A stretch of DNA of 64,000 nucleotides from Chryseobacterium sp. VAUSW3 (GCF_002205795.1 NZ_NIUY01000004.1:111783-175782); one strand, 5' to 3'. Shown: positions 54,031 through 62,689, counted from the stretch's first letter. Translations and numbers: made by a program. Notes: generated from the letters alone by a model not told the origin.

Positions 54031-55389
54031 TTACAGACTCTCCAGATAGGCGTTCCAGCCGGCAATTTTGTAATTGAGTGCAGCTTTTTCAGTATCTTCA
54101 GCTTTATAGATGCCACGGCCTACAATCATAAAATCAGTCTGCAGGTTTTTGAAAACATATTCAGGCGTTTGGTATTGCTGGCCTTTACCGTCGCCTGAGT
54201 CGCCCATATTCACACCCGGCGTGAAAAGAAGAAGTTCATCAGGAAGCTGTTTTTGGGAAACACCGCCAATAACGTTCGGGTGCGACTGTGCGATTTTTAA
54301 AGCTTCTTCCTGATAATTTTTATTGGTTAAAGTTCCTTTGGAAGACATACCCACAATCGCTACAACGCCTACATTCAGGAAACAGTCCAGCGCTTCGTAA
54401 CCTCCGATCACATGGGAAGTCACAAAATCTGCCCAGTTCGAAATCTTGTAGATTCCATACGAAAACTGCAGTTCCTGGGTATTGCCGATATCTGCAAATT
54501 TGCGGTCTTCCATCAGCATGAAATTATATTTGGTCGCCAGATCTTTCAGCGGAAGAATCGTGGTATCCGGATCGAAATCGGTAATAATATCGATATGTGT
54601 TTTAAGAGCCACGATGTGTGGACCGACTTTTTCAGCAAGGTCCAGCAATTCTTGCGTGGTAATAACGTCGGCAGAAACGATGAGGTTTGATTTTTTTTCA
54701 AGCGAAATTTCCAGAAGCTTTTTCGCAACAGAATGTTCAGCGTTTGCGAGTTTTGTTTCGTAAGATGCGCGTTTTTTCTCTTCAAATTTCACTATGTTTC
54801 CTTTAAGAAAATCGTCGATTCTTAAAACTTCGTCGTCTGTTAAATGGCCTTCTTCTTTAAGCATTTTGCAGACTTCCGAAATGGTGAACAGGGTATGTAC
54901 TCGGTAGCCTTTACCTTCAAGCATTTCTTTTCCGCCCTGTTCACGGTCAAGAACCACTACAATATCAGAAACCGTAATACCTTCGTCCTCAATCTCGGGA
55001 ATCGTTTCCAGAAGAGATTTTCCGCTGGTGATTACATCTTCGACAAGAAGACAGTTTTGTCCTTTCGTATAAATGCCTTCAATCATTTTTTTGGTGCCGT
55101 AATCTTTGGCCTCCTTTCTTTTAATGATGAGAGGAAGATAGCTTTCCAGCGACATTGCAGTTGCCATAGGAAGTGCAGCGTAAGGAACCCCACAGATGAG
55201 ATCGAAATTATCGAGTGGAAGCATATCGAGCAGATAGTTCGCCAGCCGTTTCAAAATTTTTGGGTCCGACGCCAATGGTCTTAAATCCACATAAAACGGA
55301 CTTTCGATTCCGCTTTTAAGGGTAAAACGGCCGAATTTAATAATTCCTAACTCATAGCATTCGAGAAAAAACTGTTTCTTACTTTCCAT
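54031..55389 (-). CDS. bifunctional orotate phosphoribosyltransferase / OMP decarboxylase (UMP synthase)
   Basis: It performs the last two steps of UMP synthesis. The N-terminal OPRT domain (1-200) has the PRPP motif LLVEDVITSGKS (114-125); the C-terminal OMPDC domain (about 215-452) has LKTHID (262-267) and the catalytic DRKFADIGNT (295-304), with the phosphate gripper near VGRGIY. Of 452 residues, the order OPRT-OMPDC and motif wording resemble animal UMP synthase rather than separate bacterial pyrE and pyrF. Both active sites look intact. -7 box TAACTTTG lies 17 bases upstream. Confidence 0.92.
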   Translation of the reverse strand: MESKKQFFLECYELGIIKFGRFTLKSGIESPFYVDLRPLASDPKILKRLANYLLDMLPLDNFDLICGVPYAALPMATAMSLESYLPLIIKRKEAKDYGTKKMIEGIYTKGQNCLLVEDVITSGKSLLETIPEIEDEGITVSDIVVVLDREQGGKEMLEGKGYRVHTLFTISEVCKMLKEEGHLTDDEVLRIDDFLKGNIVKFEEKKRASYETKLANAEHSVAKKLLEISLEKKSNLIVSADVITTQELLDLAEKVGPHIVALKTHIDIITDFDPDTTILPLKDLATKYNFMLMEDRKFADIGNTQELQFSYGIYKISNWADFVTSHVIGGYEALDCFLNVGVVAIVGMSSKGTLTNKNYQEEALKIAQSHPNVIGGVSQKQLPDELLLFTPGVNMGDSGDGKGQQYQTPEYVFKNLQTDFMIVGRGIYKAEDTEKAALNYKIAGWNAYLESL

Positions 55390-55406
55390 TTATTTTTTAC
55401 TTTCCA

Positions 55407-55414
55407 CAAAGTTA
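55407..55414 (-). promoter_or_regulatory. -7 box for the UMP synthase gene
   Basis: The minus strand reads TAACTTTG, ending 17 bases before the ATG at 55389. Confidence 0.5.
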
Positions 55415-55498
55415 GGGTTTTCAGGGAAATTTCACGGAAGGATAAAAGGTTAAAATATCTTAAAAGACTTTTGTTTTTCCACGCACTGCCGCAATTCC

Positions 55499-55603
55499 TC
55501 AGCGGTCTGTAAATTGAAGGTAGATTAAAGTGCCCGCCGCGGCAGTCATAATAACCAGAGCAACAGATCCCAGGATGCGTTCGGTTTTTTTATTCAGTTT
55601 TGT
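55499..55603 (-). pseudogene. possible remnant of a core membrane protein at the array boundary
   Basis: A frame without ATG start reads KKTERILGSVALVIMTAAAG then a short hydrophobic tail ending FTDR and a TGA at 55499-55501. It contains one good membrane segment and overlaps the end of the esterase-like gene in another frame. It could be the 3' end of a chromosomal gene cut by the accessory array, or a chance open frame. The remaining bases between 55390 and 55500 hold only the UMP synthase promoter. Confidence 0.35.
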
Positions 55604-56408
55604 TTAGTGTCCAAATAATTGCTTTTTCTTTTGTTGCTCTAAAAATTGTTGTGTGCTTCTCTTTTGGTTCGTCAGAAAATTTCCATTTTATATTATTTCG
55701 ATTTTCAGTTTTCAAGATTTTAGCTAATTCTTTTGTGTAAGGCGAAATGTCTTCTGCATTTGAACCTGCAAACCAAATCCGTTTTTCTGTTATGGGGAAA
55801 TTTGCTAAATGTTCTTTTGCTGTCCTTACTAAATAATGATTGTTCCACCAAAGTGAAGGGTCAAAAGCGATATAATTGTCAAACATTTCGGGTGTCAGGA
55901 AAAATGTTTCCATTACAAAAAGTCCTGATGCAGATTCTCCAATGATACTTTTTTCAGTCGTTGTTCTGTATCGTTTGTTAATTTCAGGGAAAAGTTCGTC
56001 TTTGATAAAGGCTCTAAACTTGTCTGAACCACCAACAACTGGTGCAATTTCTTTGTCTTTTGCTACTTCTGTAAAGCCCGTCAAATCTCTTCTTCGTTGA
56101 GTATTTTCAATTCCGACAAGTATCAAAGGTTTTATTTTATTTTCTTTAATCAGTTTAGCCAAAGTGTTTGCAATGTGAGGAAAGTCTTCTTTTATTCCTC
56201 CATCTGCCATATACATTACTGGCAAAGAGCCTTTACTTGTTTTATAATTTTCAGGTGTCCAAACGTTGATTACTCTTTTTTCTCCAACTTGTTTAGATTG
56301 AATTTTAAAAGTTTCGTGCTTTGGAATAGGGTCGTTCGGTTTTGATGCGTTTGAGCAACTTGTCAATGCTACAAGTATAAAAAGAAAGTTGTAATAAATG
56401 AATTTCAT
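55590..56408 (-). CDS. esterase-like alpha/beta hydrolase lipoprotein (cassette 6)
   Basis: The 272-residue protein has a lipobox (ALTSCSN, Cys18) and an alpha/beta hydrolase domain of the Fes/IroE/esterase-D type, with SLPVMYMADGG near the oxyanion region and the nucleophile elbow GESASG (157-162, Ser159); a C-terminal His in EKHTTIF fits the triad. It may cleave an ester on the cell surface; the substrate is unknown. It is the last gene of the array and lacks a downstream repeat. Confidence 0.82.
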   Translation of the reverse strand: MKFIYYNFLFILVALTSCSNASKPNDPIPKHETFKIQSKQVGEKRVINVWTPENYKTSKGSLPVMYMADGGIKEDFPHIANTLAKLIKENKIKPLILVGIENTQRRRDLTGFTEVAKDKEIAPVVGGSDKFRAFIKDELFPEINKRYRTTTEKSIIGESASGLFVMETFFLTPEMFDNYIAFDPSLWWNNHYLVRTAKEHLANFPITEKRIWFAGSNAEDISPYTKELAKILKTENRNNIKWKFSDEPKEKHTTIFRATKEKAIIWTLNKTE

Positions 56409-56460
56409 ATTTTCTGTTTTTTGTCTGTTAATATTTTGTAGGCTGTCGTTTTAAGCTGAC

Positions 56461-56593
56461 GCACAACGTTTTCGGGCTTTGCGTTCGGGCGGGTTTCGGA
56501 GCACAAAACTATCAACCAGCACTAACTTAAATAGAAGCACAAAGCTCCAAGTTTGCACGTCACCCCGCCTGACGCAAAACCCGTGTTGGTGGC
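56461..56593 (-). repeat. attC-like site F (short class)
   Basis: On the minus strand it starts with CACCAAC, has arms TTTTGCGTCAGGCGGGG and CCCGCCCGAACGCAAAGCCC and ends with GTTGTGC. The two arms pair as TTTGC/GCAAA and GCGGG/CCCGC around an internal loop. 133 bp. Confidence 0.65.
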
Positions 56594-56604
56594 TGGTGTT
56601 CTTG

Positions 56605-57534
56605 TCATTCGTTAATTTTTAGCACTACATTACCCTTTTTTCGTCCTGTGTCAACATATCTATGTGCGTCTATTATCTCGTCCATATGAAAGGTTTTGTC
56701 AATTACTGCATTTAACTCTCCTTTTTCAAATAGTTCTTTTAATAGTTGAAGTTGTTGTATGGTTTCCGAGGCATATCCTGAACTGACACTGTTATAAACA
56801 CCGCTTTCGTTCAAGAGATTTCTACATTCCTTTTTAGTGGTTTTACCAACAGCGTCAAAGATTATATCAAATTTGTCTTTTTGTTTGGTAAAGTCTTCTT
56901 TGTCGTATTGGACAATGTTCGTAACTCCCAATTCACGAACAAGGTTCTGTCCTTCAGAACTACAAACAGCGGTTATGTCAGCCTTGTAATGTTTTGCTAT
57001 TTGGATTGCTGCTGCCCCTACAGAACCCGTAGCCCCAATAATCAAAATTTTTGCGTTTGGTCGTTGGGCTATCTTTGCTTTATCCAAAAAGTGGATTGCT
57101 GTTTGTCCGCCAAAAATGATAGTTGCCGCATCTTCGAAAGTGGCATTGTTGGGCATTTCAATTACATTGCTTTTTTGATTGACGGCAATGTATTCTGCAT
57201 AAGTCCCAAATTTAAAGCCTGTCATACCGAATACCCTGTCCCCAACTTTGAATTTGGAAACTTTGTCACCAATACTTTCAACAACACCTGAAAAAACAGT
57301 CCCTAAAATAGGCTTTCTCGGCTTTGAAACACCTAAAACTAATCGCATAATCACTTTCATAAACCCCTTGACATCAAGACTTCTTACCCTAACATCTCCT
57401 GAATTTACTGCAGAAGCAATTATTTTGATAAGTAATTCGTTTTCTTTCGCTGTCGGCTTATTAACATCCTGAATTTGAAGAACTTCAGGCGGTCCGTATC
57501 TTGTGCAAATTACTGCTTTCATTTTGTCAGTCAT
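56605..57534 (-). CDS. NAD(P)H quinone oxidoreductase-like MDR protein (cassette 5)
   Basis: The 309-residue cytoplasmic enzyme is a zinc-free medium-chain dehydrogenase of the quinone-reductase type. It has the GroES-like domain (1-130), SAVNSGDVRVRS, PILGTVFSGVVESIG, VGDRVFGM, and the Rossmann motif GATGSVGAAAIQIAKH (167-182). Such genes are common cargo for electrophile detoxification. An alternative start is the Met at 57522. A decayed IS3 element lies between it and the upstream repeat, so its native promoter may be altered. Confidence 0.9.
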   Translation of the reverse strand: MTDKMKAVICTRYGPPEVLQIQDVNKPTAKENELLIKIIASAVNSGDVRVRSLDVKGFMKVIMRLVLGVSKPRKPILGTVFSGVVESIGDKVSKFKVGDRVFGMTGFKFGTYAEYIAVNQKSNVIEMPNNATFEDAATIIFGGQTAIHFLDKAKIAQRPNAKILIIGATGSVGAAAIQIAKHYKADITAVCSSEGQNLVRELGVTNIVQYDKEDFTKQKDKFDIIFDAVGKTTKKECRNLLNESGVYNSVSSGYASETIQQLQLLKELFEKGELNAVIDKTFHMDEIIDAHRYVDTGRKKGNVVLKINE

Positions 57535-57607
57535 TCTAAATCTTATTTTTTCATTCGTGATATTGTGTTTTGAAATTATTACTCACGTTTACGATGTCCT
57601 GTATTAT

Positions 57608-58590
57608 CCTGAAATAGTTGACACATTTTTTCAGTTATTTTGGTTTGTTAAAATTAGCATTTTTTTCGTTTGTAGGATTTATATTTTACATTTTCTTTGA
57701 GGTGCACTTTTGCAGGGGTTTGAAAATTGAGTGAAAAGTGCAATCGATGGTTGTTGTAGAGGTTTACAGCTTGCTGGGTCATTTTCTGAGCAGTTTTCAA
57801 ATCGGGTAGGGTTTCTTTTAATCCGTATTCGTACTTTAGAGTTCTGTTCATCCGCTCTGCAACAGCATTTTCATAAGAACTATGCTTAGAGTTGGTTGTT
57901 GTGATAAAATTCTTAGATTTTTTCACAAGCATTCCATTCCATTTTAACAGCTTAAAGAAGCGTCTCTCCCTATTTTTATTCCTTGCTGATGAAAGAAAAA
58001 AGAAAGCTCTTTAAAGACTTTTAATGTTTCATATTTGGGCTTAAGTTTGCGTATTTTGCGAACTTCGGAGAGAATTAATTCATACTGATGAGCCTGTGTT
58101 TCCAGATGCTTCATCCGCTTATAATAGCCTTGTCGTGATATCCCAAAGACTTCGGCTAGCCATCGTTTTTTACACGGTTTTTCTTCTTTTTCTCGAGTTC
58201 TTTTATCAAGTCTTTGGGTAAATGCTTTTTTGAGAGTTCCTTGACTATGATTTCCTCAAAATCAAGGATAAGATCCTGCTGAAAGTCTTTCAAAAACTCC
58301 AGTTCCTGGATTTCTCTTTTAGTTTTTTAATTTCCTGATCTTGACTCATGCCAATAGATTTTTGATTAAAGGTAGCTAATTTTTTCACCCAATAATCAAT
58401 TGTTGATCTGGATATTCCATACGTTTTAGCAGCATGATTGATAGAAATCTGTCCGTTGGTTACCTTTTGAACAATTTGAAGTTTAATCTGAAAAGGTAAT
58501 TTTTGATAGGTATATTTTTGACACCTAATGAATTTTTGTTGTTCCATAGTTTGACAATATTTAATGAATTTTTTGTCACCCTATTTCAGG
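57608..58590 (-). mobile_element. decayed IS3-family insertion sequence with internal deletion
   Basis: The element is bracketed by the inverted repeats CCTGAAATAGTTGACAC (left) and CCTGAAATAGGGTGACAA (right, minus strand). OrfA (58547) starts MEQQKFIRCQKYTYQKL and has an IS3 helix-turn-helix, ISINHAAKTYGISRSTIDYWV, then a frameshift. OrfB shows SRQGYYKRM and, at 57932-57654, NAVAERMNRTLKYEYGL with the IS3 C-terminal motif NLYNNHRLHFSLNFQTP. The DDE core between TTTNSKH and SYENAVAER is missing. About 980 bp; full IS3 elements are longer. No clear target duplication was seen. Confidence 0.8.
57654..58547 (-). pseudogene. IS3 transposase remnants (orfA and orfB, frameshifted, DDE core deleted)
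   Basis: Single-base losses break orfA (after EIKKLKEK) and the middle of orfB (after IGRD). One A-rich shift at about 58165 could instead be the normal programmed frameshift. The catalytic Asp-Asp-Glu residues are absent because of the deletion, so the element cannot move itself. Confidence 0.75.
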
Positions 58591-58610
58591 AATATGCATT
58601 TGGAATAATT

Positions 58611-58747
58611 GCAGCTAACGTTTTGCCGTTTTGCGAAGGTGGGGATTTTTAGCACTGAACGTTATTAGATGCACTAAGCTTGAATTTAGGACTTCACTTT
58701 CATAGAAGCACAAAACCCCCGCTTTTGCAAAGCGGCTGTTGTGTACA
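58611..58747 (-). repeat. attC-like site E (short class)
   Basis: On the minus strand it starts TGTACACAAC, has arms CGCTTTGCAAAAGCGGGGG and CCCCACCTTCGCAAAACGG and ends GTTAGCTGC. TTTGC/GCAAA and the G-rich/C-rich parts pair around AAAA/CTTC. 137 bp. Confidence 0.7.
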
Positions 58748-58852
58748 GTTTTCATGTGTTATTATTTATTTTTATGGGTCACATGGAATACGCCAGATTG
58801 GTTATAATATCATCTTCGGTTGGTGATTTGTTCCAATCATGGCTATTTCATC

Positions 58853-59767
58853 TCAAAATATCGATAACTGAGATTTTGTTGTAAACTCTTCAAGAAATTT
58901 TATCCCTTTATATGAATTTCCTTTTTCATTCAATTTCGGACTCCAAACTGCAATCGCATAATGATTTGGATGGATTGCAACAATCCCTCCTCCAACACCA
59001 CTCTTTCCAGGAAGTCCAACTTTAAAGGCAAATTCTCCAGATTCGTCATATAAGCCACAAGTTTGCATTAGTGCATTTATTCTTTTGCATTGGCTTTTGG
59101 TAAGTATCGAATTGTTAGCAAATGTGTTACAGCCATTGTTTGCTAAAAACAAAAATAATTCTGAAAGCTCTTTGCAATTCATTTCAAGAGAGCAAAGATC
59201 AAAATAGAAGTCAAGAACATCTGAGGGTTCATTTTCAATATTTCCAAAGGATTTAATGAAATTACATAATGCCACATTTCGAAATCCTACACTTTTTTCT
59301 GAAGCAGCTATTTTGCGTGAATAGTTTAATTCTGAATTATTGGAAATGTTTCTAATAAAAGATAAAAATTCTTCTTTTGGGTTTTTCAGATTGCTAAGTA
59401 GAATATCTGAAATAACAATTGCTCCAGCATTTATAAAAGGATTTCGAGGTATGCCTTTATCTGCTTCAAGTTGAACTAGAGAATTAAATGCTGTTCCTGA
59501 AGGTTCTACTCCAAGTCTTGTCCAAATTTTCTCGCCAAGAATACTATATGCTAAGCTTAGTGAAAGTACTTTTGCAATACTCTGAATCGAAAATTTTTCG
59601 TTAAAATTGCCAATACCAAAATTAGTGTGGTCAATTGTTGATATAAATACTCCAAAACTTTCCGAATCAACGTTAACCAACTCAGGAATATAAGATGCCA
59701 ATCGTCCTTTGTCATCTGTATTTTTAACCTCTTCATAGGTTGCCCTAACTATTTCTTCTAAATTCAC
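58853..59767 (-). CDS. glsA: glutaminase A (cassette 4)
   Basis: It hydrolyses glutamine to glutamate and ammonia. The 304-residue protein has the serine-dependent glutaminase fold: catalytic Ser63 and Lys66 in FSIQSIAKVL, then EPSGTAFNSLVQLE, NPFINAGAIVIS and a C-terminal SGEFAFKVGLPGKSGVGGGI. Glutaminases aid acid resistance in some bacteria through ammonia release. The start is a GTG at 59767 preceded by AAAAAAGAG. The cassette starts 17 bases upstream at the attC-like end. Confidence 0.93.
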   Translation of the reverse strand: MNLEEIVRATYEEVKNTDDKGRLASYIPELVNVDSESFGVFISTIDHTNFGIGNFNEKFSIQSIAKVLSLSLAYSILGEKIWTRLGVEPSGTAFNSLVQLEADKGIPRNPFINAGAIVISDILLSNLKNPKEEFLSFIRNISNNSELNYSRKIAASEKSVGFRNVALCNFIKSFGNIENEPSDVLDFYFDLCSLEMNCKELSELFLFLANNGCNTFANNSILTKSQCKRINALMQTCGLYDESGEFAFKVGLPGKSGVGGGIVAIHPNHYAIAVWSPKLNEKGNSYKGIKFLEEFTTKSQLSIF

Positions 59768-59784
59768 CTCTTTTTTAATTTAAT

Positions 59785-59983
59785 TGTACACAACGGGAAA
59801 AGTATTGGCGAAGTGCGGGCTAAATTGGACGAAAAGTTCAATTTAGACTAAACGTAGCCGATGCTTTTTTCGGATTGTCTAAATTAAGGAAAAAAACAAT
59901 ATGAAAAGCAGCGGCGGATAAAAAAGTAGAGTAGTTCAATTTTTTACTTCACCCCGCATTTTGCCAATACAATGTTATGCGTA
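59785..59983 (-). repeat. attC-like site D (long class)
   Basis: On the minus strand it starts TACGCATAAC, with arms TTGGCAAAATGCGGG and CCCGCACTTCGCCAA, and ends GTTGTGTACA. An inner second stem pairs GCCGATGCTTTT (59857-59868) with AAAAGCAGCGGC (59904-59915). 199 bp. Confidence 0.75.
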
Positions 59984-59990
59984 GTGTTGC

Positions 59991-60692
59991 TTATTCTAAT
60001 ATATATTTTATATTAACTTCTACTTCGAACTTTACTTTTTGAAATTCAGTATAAATTGGACTTTCAGATTTTGATCCATAAATACTTGACATTCCACGAA
60101 TTTTAACTCCAGGAGCTTGGCCTTGGAGAGCATTTGATATTGAATTAACATCAGAAATATAGATTGCCTTACCAATTTTTTGATTCAAAGGTTTAGCTAA
60201 TTTTTCTGCTGTTAATTTAGATTTCAAAACTGCTTTTGATTTTAATTCAAGTAATAATTCTTCGGCTTTTGAATATTCTGTTCGTTCTATATTAACATTA
60301 GAAATACCTACATTTTCAAGTTCAGCTAAAACTTTTCCAGCAGTTACAGCATCACTTACTAAAAGTGAGTACATTTTAGCTTTAATTACGTTTTGTCCTT
60401 TCATAAAATATTGCTTGAAATTACTTGAAAAGTCTAGTAGTGACAGATCTTTTTCGGTATTGATATTTAGCTTTTTTAATGTTGATTCTAATAATCTTTC
60501 CTGTTCTTCAACCGATTTTTTATTTTTTGAATCAGCTTCATTCAGATTTATGGAAGTATAAATTTTGTCAGGTACAACAAGAGAATCAAGTTTAGCACTA
60601 GTTTCTATAAAAGGTTGATCGATAAAATTTTTTTGAGCAAAAATATGATTTGCAGATAGAATACAAAATAATAGAAATAGTGTTTTTTTCAT
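59991..60692 (-). CDS. SIMPL (DUF541) domain periplasmic protein (cassette 3)
   Basis: The 233-residue protein has a signal peptide ending HIFAQ and an OMP_26/DUF541-like (SIMPL) domain: FIETSAKLDSLVVPDKIYTSINL opening, a central YSLLVSDAVTAGKVLAELENVGISNVNIERTEYSK, and a closing EFQKVKFEVEVNIKY. Function of the family is not settled (oxidative or membrane stress in a few cases). Residues 187-200, NALQGQAPGVKIRG, resemble the plug motif of SusC-type receptors, an unusual feature. It is tightly flanked by the two attC-like sites. Confidence 0.78.
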   Translation of the reverse strand: MKKTLFLLFCILSANHIFAQKNFIDQPFIETSAKLDSLVVPDKIYTSINLNEADSKNKKSVEEQERLLESTLKKLNINTEKDLSLLDFSSNFKQYFMKGQNVIKAKMYSLLVSDAVTAGKVLAELENVGISNVNIERTEYSKAEELLLELKSKAVLKSKLTAEKLAKPLNQKIGKAIYISDVNSISNALQGQAPGVKIRGMSSIYGSKSESPIYTEFQKVKFEVEVNIKYILE

Positions 60693-60726
60693 AGTTTTTT
60701 TCTTTTGACGTGAGTTTTGAAAACAT

Positions 60727-60861
60727 TACGCATAACGGTTTGCAGCTTGGCGAAGTGGCGGAAATCGAAGCTCAAATGTTCAGTTTTGCACAAAAGTTCA
60801 ATCGAAGAACTACCGTTGATTTAGCACTAAACCCGCCATTTTGCCAAACTGCTGTTGTGGG
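60727..60861 (-). repeat. attC-like site C (short class)
   Basis: On the minus strand it starts CCCACAAC, with arms TTTGGCAAAATGGCGGG and CCGCCACTTCGCCAAGC, and ends GTTATGCG. 135 bp. TTGGC/GCCAA and GGCGG/CCGCC pair around AAAAT/ACTTC. Confidence 0.75.
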
Positions 60862-60890
60862 TTCGCCCTTCTTTTCTGTCGTGTTTATTG

Positions 60891-62021
60891 TCATATAAGT
60901 GTTAATAAATAACCGATTAACGAACCGCCTAAAACTACAAATGCACTATTTAATTTCTTGTATCCAAATGCGATTGAAATACTTAAAACTGCAATTAAAA
61001 TTGTCCGCCAATCGGTAATGGTGTCCTTGCCCATTTCAAAACAAACGGCTACAATTATTGCGACTGATGCAACATTTACAGCGTCTAAAAATGCTGAAAA
61101 TAGTTTTGAATTTCGCATCTTCTTCACGATTGGGTTGAGCAATGCAACAAAAACAAACGATGGCAAAAATATAGCGATTGTCGAAACGATTGCACCTGTC
61201 AATCCGTTGATTTGATAACCAATAAAAGTAACCGAAGAAAAAACAGGTCCGGGTGTGAATTGTCCAACCGCAATGGCATCAATTAATTGTTGTCTTGTTA
61301 AAAGTCCTGTTGAAACCAATTCCGTGTCGAGAAATGCAAATAAAACATAACCGCTTCCGTAAAGTATTGCACCAATTTTTAGGAAAATCCAAAATAGATT
61401 GGCGTTGGTTGCAGAAAGGATTGTAGTGTTTGTTATTTGAAAAAAGGTTAATGGTAGAAAACTGTTGATATTGTTTTGCTTATTGTTTCGCACGTAAGCC
61501 AACATTAAAGCCATAAATCCTGCTCCAAACATCAAATAAATTTCGTTGATGCTGAATAGTGAACCAAGCAAAACAAGTAACCCAATAACTATTAGTTCAG
61601 TTGATTTTAGGGATTTTTTTGCCAATGGAAAAATTGCTCCTAAAATAATAGCAATAATGGCTGGTTTTATTCCGTAAATAAAGGGTTGCACTTCTGGAAC
61701 TTGTCCGTATTGTTTGTAGAGATAAGCAAAAATGCCAGTTATAAAAACGGCTGGTAAAATGAAACAAAGACCTGCAATTATTAAGCCTTTCCAACCGCCT
61801 TTTTCGTGTCCGATATGAATTGCCATTTCGGTGCTGTTAGGTCCAGGTATTAAGTTGGTTGCACCAATCAAGTCAAGAAAATGTTGTTCTGTTAACCACT
61901 TTCTTTTTGTAACCACTTCGTCTTGCATCATTGCAATATGTGCAGCAGGTCCACCAAAACCAATAATGCCCAGTTTTAGAAAGAGTTTGGCAATATCTTT
62001 TAAATCTGCTTTACTCTCCAT
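60891..62021 (-). CDS. chrA: chromate transporter family protein (cassette 2)
   Basis: The 376-residue inner-membrane protein has two tandem ChrA domains: LKLGIIGFGGPAAHIAMMQDEVV in the first half and GQFTPGPVFSSVTFIGYQ in the second, and about ten helices. ChrA exports chromate, or exchanges it with sulfate, in Pseudomonas and relatives. The start overlaps the end of the DoxX gene by 11 bases, so translation is coupled. Part of the two-gene cassette. Confidence 0.9.
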   Translation of the reverse strand: MESKADLKDIAKLFLKLGIIGFGGPAAHIAMMQDEVVTKRKWLTEQHFLDLIGATNLIPGPNSTEMAIHIGHEKGGWKGLIIAGLCFILPAVFITGIFAYLYKQYGQVPEVQPFIYGIKPAIIAIILGAIFPLAKKSLKSTELIVIGLLVLLGSLFSINEIYLMFGAGFMALMLAYVRNNKQNNINSFLPLTFFQITNTTILSATNANLFWIFLKIGAILYGSGYVLFAFLDTELVSTGLLTRQQLIDAIAVGQFTPGPVFSSVTFIGYQINGLTGAIVSTIAIFLPSFVFVALLNPIVKKMRNSKLFSAFLDAVNVASVAIIVAVCFEMGKDTITDWRTILIAVLSISIAFGYKKLNSAFVVLGGSLIGYLLTLI

Positions 62022-62442
62022 TCTTCTTCAAAATTTTGTCAGCCGACCAAAAACCACCGCCTTTAATTAGTAAAAATATACTTCCCAAAAGCATTGACCA
62101 ATCTGTTCTACTTCCGTGCATCATTTCCCAAAAACCTTTTTCGGCTAAAACTTCCGATTTGGTTGTTACAATGGCTACTAACATAATAATGATAAGTGGA
62201 ATACTTGCCAGTCTTGTAAAAAGTCCGACAAGAATAAGTAGTCCACAAACAATTTCAAAACCGCCAACAAAACTGCCTAGAAATTCAGGCGAAGGCAAGC
62301 CAATTTTTTCAAATCGTCCTGCTCCAAGTGTGTCAGCAAATAAAAATTTCTGAATTCCTTCGGAAAGAAATACCGCACCAACCATTAGTCGAATGAGGAT
62401 TGTCGTTTTAGAATTGTCAGTATTTAATATTCGGTTTTTCAT
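62011..62442 (-). CDS. DoxX family membrane protein (cassette 2)
   Basis: The 143-residue protein has four membrane helices and the DoxX pattern LIRLMVGAVFLSEGIQKFLF, GGFEIVCGLLILVGLFTRLASIPLIIIM and a WSMLLGSIFLLIKG close. DoxX proteins serve in quinone or thiosulfate oxidation and oxidative stress in some species; the role here is unknown. First gene of a two-gene cassette with chrA, overlapping it by 11 bases. Confidence 0.85.
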   Translation of the reverse strand: MKNRILNTDNSKTTILIRLMVGAVFLSEGIQKFLFADTLGAGRFEKIGLPSPEFLGSFVGGFEIVCGLLILVGLFTRLASIPLIIIMLVAIVTTKSEVLAEKGFWEMMHGSRTDWSMLLGSIFLLIKGGGFWSADKILKKNGE

Positions 62443-62486
62443 TTTTTGCTTGTCGGTTCATTGTTGCACACGGTTGGTCATAGGGT

Positions 62487-62685
62487 GACGCACAACGGAA
62501 AAAGTATTTGCGAAGGGCGGGCTTTCGAAGAACTAAAAGTTCAAGGAAGACCAAACGTAGCCGATATTTTTTCCATGAAGTAAACTTACATAAAAACTAC
62601 GAAATGGAAAAATAGCGGCGGCTAAGAATTACAAAAAGTTCAACTAAGACTTCCTCCCGCATTTTGCCAATACAATGTTATCTGC
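62487..62685 (-). repeat. attC-like site B (long class)
   Basis: On the minus strand it starts GCAGATAAC, with arms TATTGGCAAAATGCGGG and CCCGCCCTTCGCAAATA, and ends GTTGTGCGTC. The inner stem pairs GCCGATATTTTTTCC (62560-62574) with GGAAAAATAGCGGC (62606-62619). 199 bp. Confidence 0.75.
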
Positions 62686-62689
62686 AGGC

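Noticed and set aside
57654..58547. Active IS3 transposase
   Set aside because: Frameshifts and loss of the DDE core rule out activity.
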